A stretch of 48,861 nucleotides of DNA from Betaproteobacteria bacterium (GTDB taxonomy: Bacteria; Pseudomonadota; Gammaproteobacteria; Burkholderiales; SG8-41). The stretch is taken from assembly GCA_016868015.1 (NCBI GenBank), contig VGIF01000004.1, positions 1 through 48,861 of the forward strand. Direction: 5' to 3'. The notes below the pieces were generated by a model. That model worked only from the letters and a program-made list of their open reading frames with translations, searched no databases and was not told the origin of the DNA. Position numbers and translations under genes: made by a program. Positions 46,300-48,861 of the stretch are shown in pieces. Within the stretch, counting starts at the first letter, position 1, and each line of letters opens with the position of its first letter.

Positions 46300-46728
46300 A
46301 TGAAACATAAGTATTTGATTTTATTAAATATTTTTATACTGAGCCTGGTGACTGGTTGTGCGCAGTTGCCGCCCACGCCAGCCGATATCCATGCAAAAAA
46401 ATTCGAGGCTCTGCCCGACAAGGCGGTGATCTACATCGTGCGTCCGCTGGTGGACGGCAACGTGCACGGACCGCTGTCGATACCCGGCGGCATGATCGCC
46501 ACACAGCCCGGCACCTACTACCGCTGGGAAGGTCCGCCGGGCACGCATCACATCAGCGGTGCGGCGGCGTGGGGCGCGTCCGTCACCCTGCAAACCAAAG
46601 CCGGCGAAATTTATTTTGTCGAACAAATCGCCACCGGCGACGCGCGCGACGGCTTGAAGACGATGTCGCTGCGGCGTATTGATGAAGCGCGCGGCCGGCG
46701 CATGGTCAACCAGGCCTCGCTGCTGTAG
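46300..46728 (+). CDS. DUF2846-like lipoprotein; signal peptide encoded by a dispersed AT-rich repeat
   Basis: AGGAGG RBS; MKHKYLILLNIFILSLVTGC lipobox; DKAVIYIVRPLVDGNVHGPLSIPGGMIATQPGTYYRWEGPPGTHHIS. Confidence 0.82.
   Translation: MKHKYLILLNIFILSLVTGCAQLPPTPADIHAKKFEALPDKAVIYIVRPLVDGNVHGPLSIPGGMIATQPGTYYRWEGPPGTHHISGAAAWGASVTLQTKAGEIYFVEQIATGDARDGLKTMSLRRIDEARGRRMVNQASLL
46308..46335 (+). repeat. Dispersed AT-rich IHF-like repeat, copy K (taagtatttgattttattaaatattttt)
   Basis: Perfect IHF core on minus strand; lies within the signal-peptide codons of the 46300 lipoprotein. Confidence 0.88.
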
Positions 46729-46732
46729 CGGC

Positions 46733-47197
46733 ATGGTTCGGCGCCCGCGCGGCCCTGGTTTCGCCGTGCTGTCGGGCCTGCTGGCGCTGCTGGCGGCGTG
46801 CGCTTCCACGCCGCAGGCCACGCACGAACGCGACCGCGAGGCCAAACAATTCGGCACGCATCCGGCGAGCGCCACACTGTATGTGTATCGCCTGGACAGC
46901 GGCGCCGAGGACAGCGCGCTATGGATCAACGAGCGGCTGATCGGCGCGACCTTGCCTTACACCTATTTTCGCGTGCACCTTGATCCGGGCCGGCACACCT
47001 TGAGCGGCGTGGGCGCGGACAACGGGCGGCTAACCCTCGATGTGCGCGCCGGCGCGCTTTACTTTGTGGCGCTGACGGTGCAGGCCGGGCAATCGTTTTA
47101 TCAGCCGGTGCCGCAGAGGGTTGGGCGCGAAGTGGTGGCCAAATGCTGCCATTTATTGGAAAACTGGGCGCCCGCGCAGCGGCCCTTGCTCTGGTGA
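46733..47197 (+). CDS. DUF2846-like lipoprotein (tandem relative of 46300)
   Basis: Lipobox [53 protein letters not shown]. Confidence 0.8.
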   Translation: MVRRPRGPGFAVLSGLLALLAACASTPQATHERDREAKQFGTHPASATLYVYRLDSGAEDSALWINERLIGATLPYTYFRVHLDPGRHTLSGVGADNGRLTLDVRAGALYFVALTVQAGQSFYQPVPQRVGREVVAKCCHLLENWAPAQRPLLW

Positions 47198-47262
47198 CGG
47201 AAATCGTTGATAATCCACGCCCTTTTGGCCCTCGGCCATTTTCAACCGCCTCCGGAAATGCC

Positions 47263-47490
47263 ATGAAAGTAGACGCTCACCCCGAATACAGCGAAATCAC
47301 CGTCACCTGCAGTTGCGGCGCGAGCTGGAAAACCGGCTCCACCATGGCGCGCGACTTGCACGTTGAAGTGTGCTCGTCGTGCCACCCTTTTTATACCGGC
47401 AAGCAAAAAATCGTCGACACCGCGGGTCGCGTGGAAAAATTCAACCAGAAATACGGCAAGCGCGTGCCGGGTACCAAAGCCGCGGCGTAA
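47263..47490 (+). CDS. rpmE: 50S ribosomal protein L31
   Basis: [67 protein letters not shown]. Confidence 0.94.
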   Translation: MKVDAHPEYSEITVTCSCGASWKTGSTMARDLHVEVCSSCHPFYTGKQKIVDTAGRVEKFNQKYGKRVPGTKAAA

Positions 47491-47530
47491 GTTAATTCTG
47501 GCCGCAGCGTAAGTTTTTTTGTGTAACCTC

Positions 47531-47558
47531 AAGGGCAGCCATCGTGCTGCCCTTTGTA
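47531..47558 (+). terminator. Probable intrinsic terminator after rpmE
   Basis: AAGGGCAGC-CATCGT-GCTGCCCTT followed by TGTATTT. Confidence 0.6.
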
Positions 47559-47582
47559 TTTGTGTGATGAAAAGAGACGCCC

Positions 47583-48659
47583 ATGAAGCAATTTCGCATC
47601 GCAGTCATCCCCGGCGACGGCATCGGTAAGGAAGTGATGCCCGAAGGCTTGCGCGCCCTTGAGGCGGCCGGCCGTAAATTCGGCATCGAATTCAAATTCG
47701 ACGAATTCGACTGGAGTTGCGACTACTACGCCAAACACGGCAAGATGATGCCCGACGACGGCCTTGAGCAATTAAAGCAACACGACGCGGTGTATTTCGG
47801 CGCCGCGGGCTGGCCCGCCACCGTGCCCGATCACGTTTCACTGTGGGGGCTGTTGATCCCATTTCGCCGCGGCTACGACCAATACGTCAACCTGCGCCCG
47901 GTGCGCTTGATGCCCGGCATGAAATGCCCGCTCGCTAATCGCAAGCCCGGTGACATCGATTTTTGGGTGGTGCGCGAAAACTCCGAAGGCGAATATTCCT
48001 CGGTGGGCGGGCGCATGTACGCCGGCACCGAGCGCGAATTCGTCACCCAAAACGCGGTGTTCTCGCGCAAGGGCACCGATCGCATTTTGAAATACGCGTT
48101 CGACCTTGCCGCGTCACGCCCGAAAAAACATCTGACCTCCGCCACCAAATCCAACGGCATTTCAATCTCCATGCCGTACTGGGACGAGCGCGTCGCCGCG
48201 ATGTCGCAAAACTACCCCGGCATCAAGGTCGATCAATTCCACATCGACATTTTGTGCGCGCACTTTGTAATGCACCCGGATTGGTTCGACGTGGTGGTGG
48301 GCTCCAATTTATTCGGCGATATTTTGTCCGACCTAGGCCCCGCCGCCACCGGCACCATCGGCATCGCGCCCTCGGCCAACATGAATCCGGAAAAGGCGTT
48401 CCCCTCGCTGTTCGAGCCAGTGCACGGCTCCGCGCCCGACATCTACGGCAAAAAGATCGCCAATCCTGTCGGCATGATCTGGGCCGGCGCGATGATGCTC
48501 GATCACCTGGGCTGCCCCGAAGCCGGCGCCGCCATGGTGAAAGCGATTGAAAACGTGCTGCAGGAAGGCCCCAAAACGCCCGATCTCGGCGGCAGCGCCA
48601 AGACCGATGACCTGGGCAAGGCGGTGGCGGAGATGCTTAAGAATACGCTGATCAAGTAG
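47583..48659 (+). CDS. Tartrate dehydrogenase-like member of the isocitrate/isopropylmalate dehydrogenase family; C-terminus lies in IS end
   Basis: RIAVIPGDGIGKEVMPEGLRALEA…WVVRENSEGEYSSVGGRMYAGTEREFV…FEPVHGSAPDIYGKKIANPVGMIWAGAMML. Confidence 0.92.
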   Translation: MKQFRIAVIPGDGIGKEVMPEGLRALEAAGRKFGIEFKFDEFDWSCDYYAKHGKMMPDDGLEQLKQHDAVYFGAAGWPATVPDHVSLWGLLIPFRRGYDQYVNLRPVRLMPGMKCPLANRKPGDIDFWVVRENSEGEYSSVGGRMYAGTEREFVTQNAVFSRKGTDRILKYAFDLAASRPKKHLTSATKSNGISISMPYWDERVAAMSQNYPGIKVDQFHIDILCAHFVMHPDWFDVVVGSNLFGDILSDLGPAATGTIGIAPSANMNPEKAFPSLFEPVHGSAPDIYGKKIANPVGMIWAGAMMLDHLGCPEAGAAMVKAIENVLQEGPKTPDLGGSAKTDDLGKAVAEMLKNTLIK

Positions 48660-48861
48660 GTAAAAGGTGCGCCCGAGGAAAGCGATGATGCCGATTATGC
48701 GAAATGAATGCTGATTTCATCAGGCCGAAGGCGCTTTCGATGTTTAATTCGGTGTTTTTCGCCGTTTTAGGCTTCCGCTGCACGCACTTATCCCGTGAGC
48801 GGCCTATCCCATTTGTAAATGTTCACCATCGCCAGCATCGCAAAGGCGCGATTGGCGTTCT
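48643..48861 (-). mobile_element. Second IS copy in inverted orientation: transposase C-terminus NANRAFAMLAMVNIYKWDRPLTG* (stop at 48788-48790) and IS terminus
   Basis: Inverted copy of window start; partial transposase reading frame runs off the right edge. Confidence 0.78.

Noticed and set aside
1-48861. CRISPR arrays, tRNA or rRNA genes, prophage
   Set aside because: No regularly spaced direct repeats, tRNA-like T-loop/acceptor context, rRNA sequence or phage structural genes recognised

Overview
This 48.9 kb GC-rich window looks like a betaproteobacterial (Burkholderiales-like) chromosomal segment. It carries about 46 genes, mostly housekeeping and catabolic: rlmJ, hrpA, coaE, pabB, rpmE, aceE, an E1alpha/E1beta/E2 2-oxoacid dehydrogenase operon, three Bug-type solute receptors, a hybrid histidine kinase, HigBA and others. 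Both window ends carry the same ~183 bp sequence in inverted orientation. It encodes the C-terminus of an IS5-like transposase plus the IS end, so the segment lies between two inverted IS copies. The main discovery is a family of at least 11 dispersed ~27-28 bp AT-rich repeats, consensus TAAGTATTTGATTTTATTGAATATTTTT. On the opposite strand these read A-tract + ~9 nt + AATCAAATACTTA, which fits the IHF-binding consensus WATCAANNNNTTR with an upstream A-tract (8 of 11 perfect, 3 with one mismatch). Two copies have become signal-peptide-coding sequence, in opposite orientations: a lipoprotein at 46300 and a Bug receptor ending at 36975. One copy forms the whole E1beta/E2 intercistronic linker. 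Other repeat-in-protein events are a REP-like palindrome in another Bug signal peptide, a palindromic repeat in frame in HrpA, and an IS end that appears to supply the C-terminus of a TtuC-like dehydrogenase. Two gene lesions are visible: a ~73-residue in-frame internal deletion in a class III alcohol dehydrogenase and a 1-nt frameshift in an FmdB-family zinc-ribbon gene. No tRNA, rRNA or CRISPR was recognised. All calls come from reading the sequence; no database search was run.
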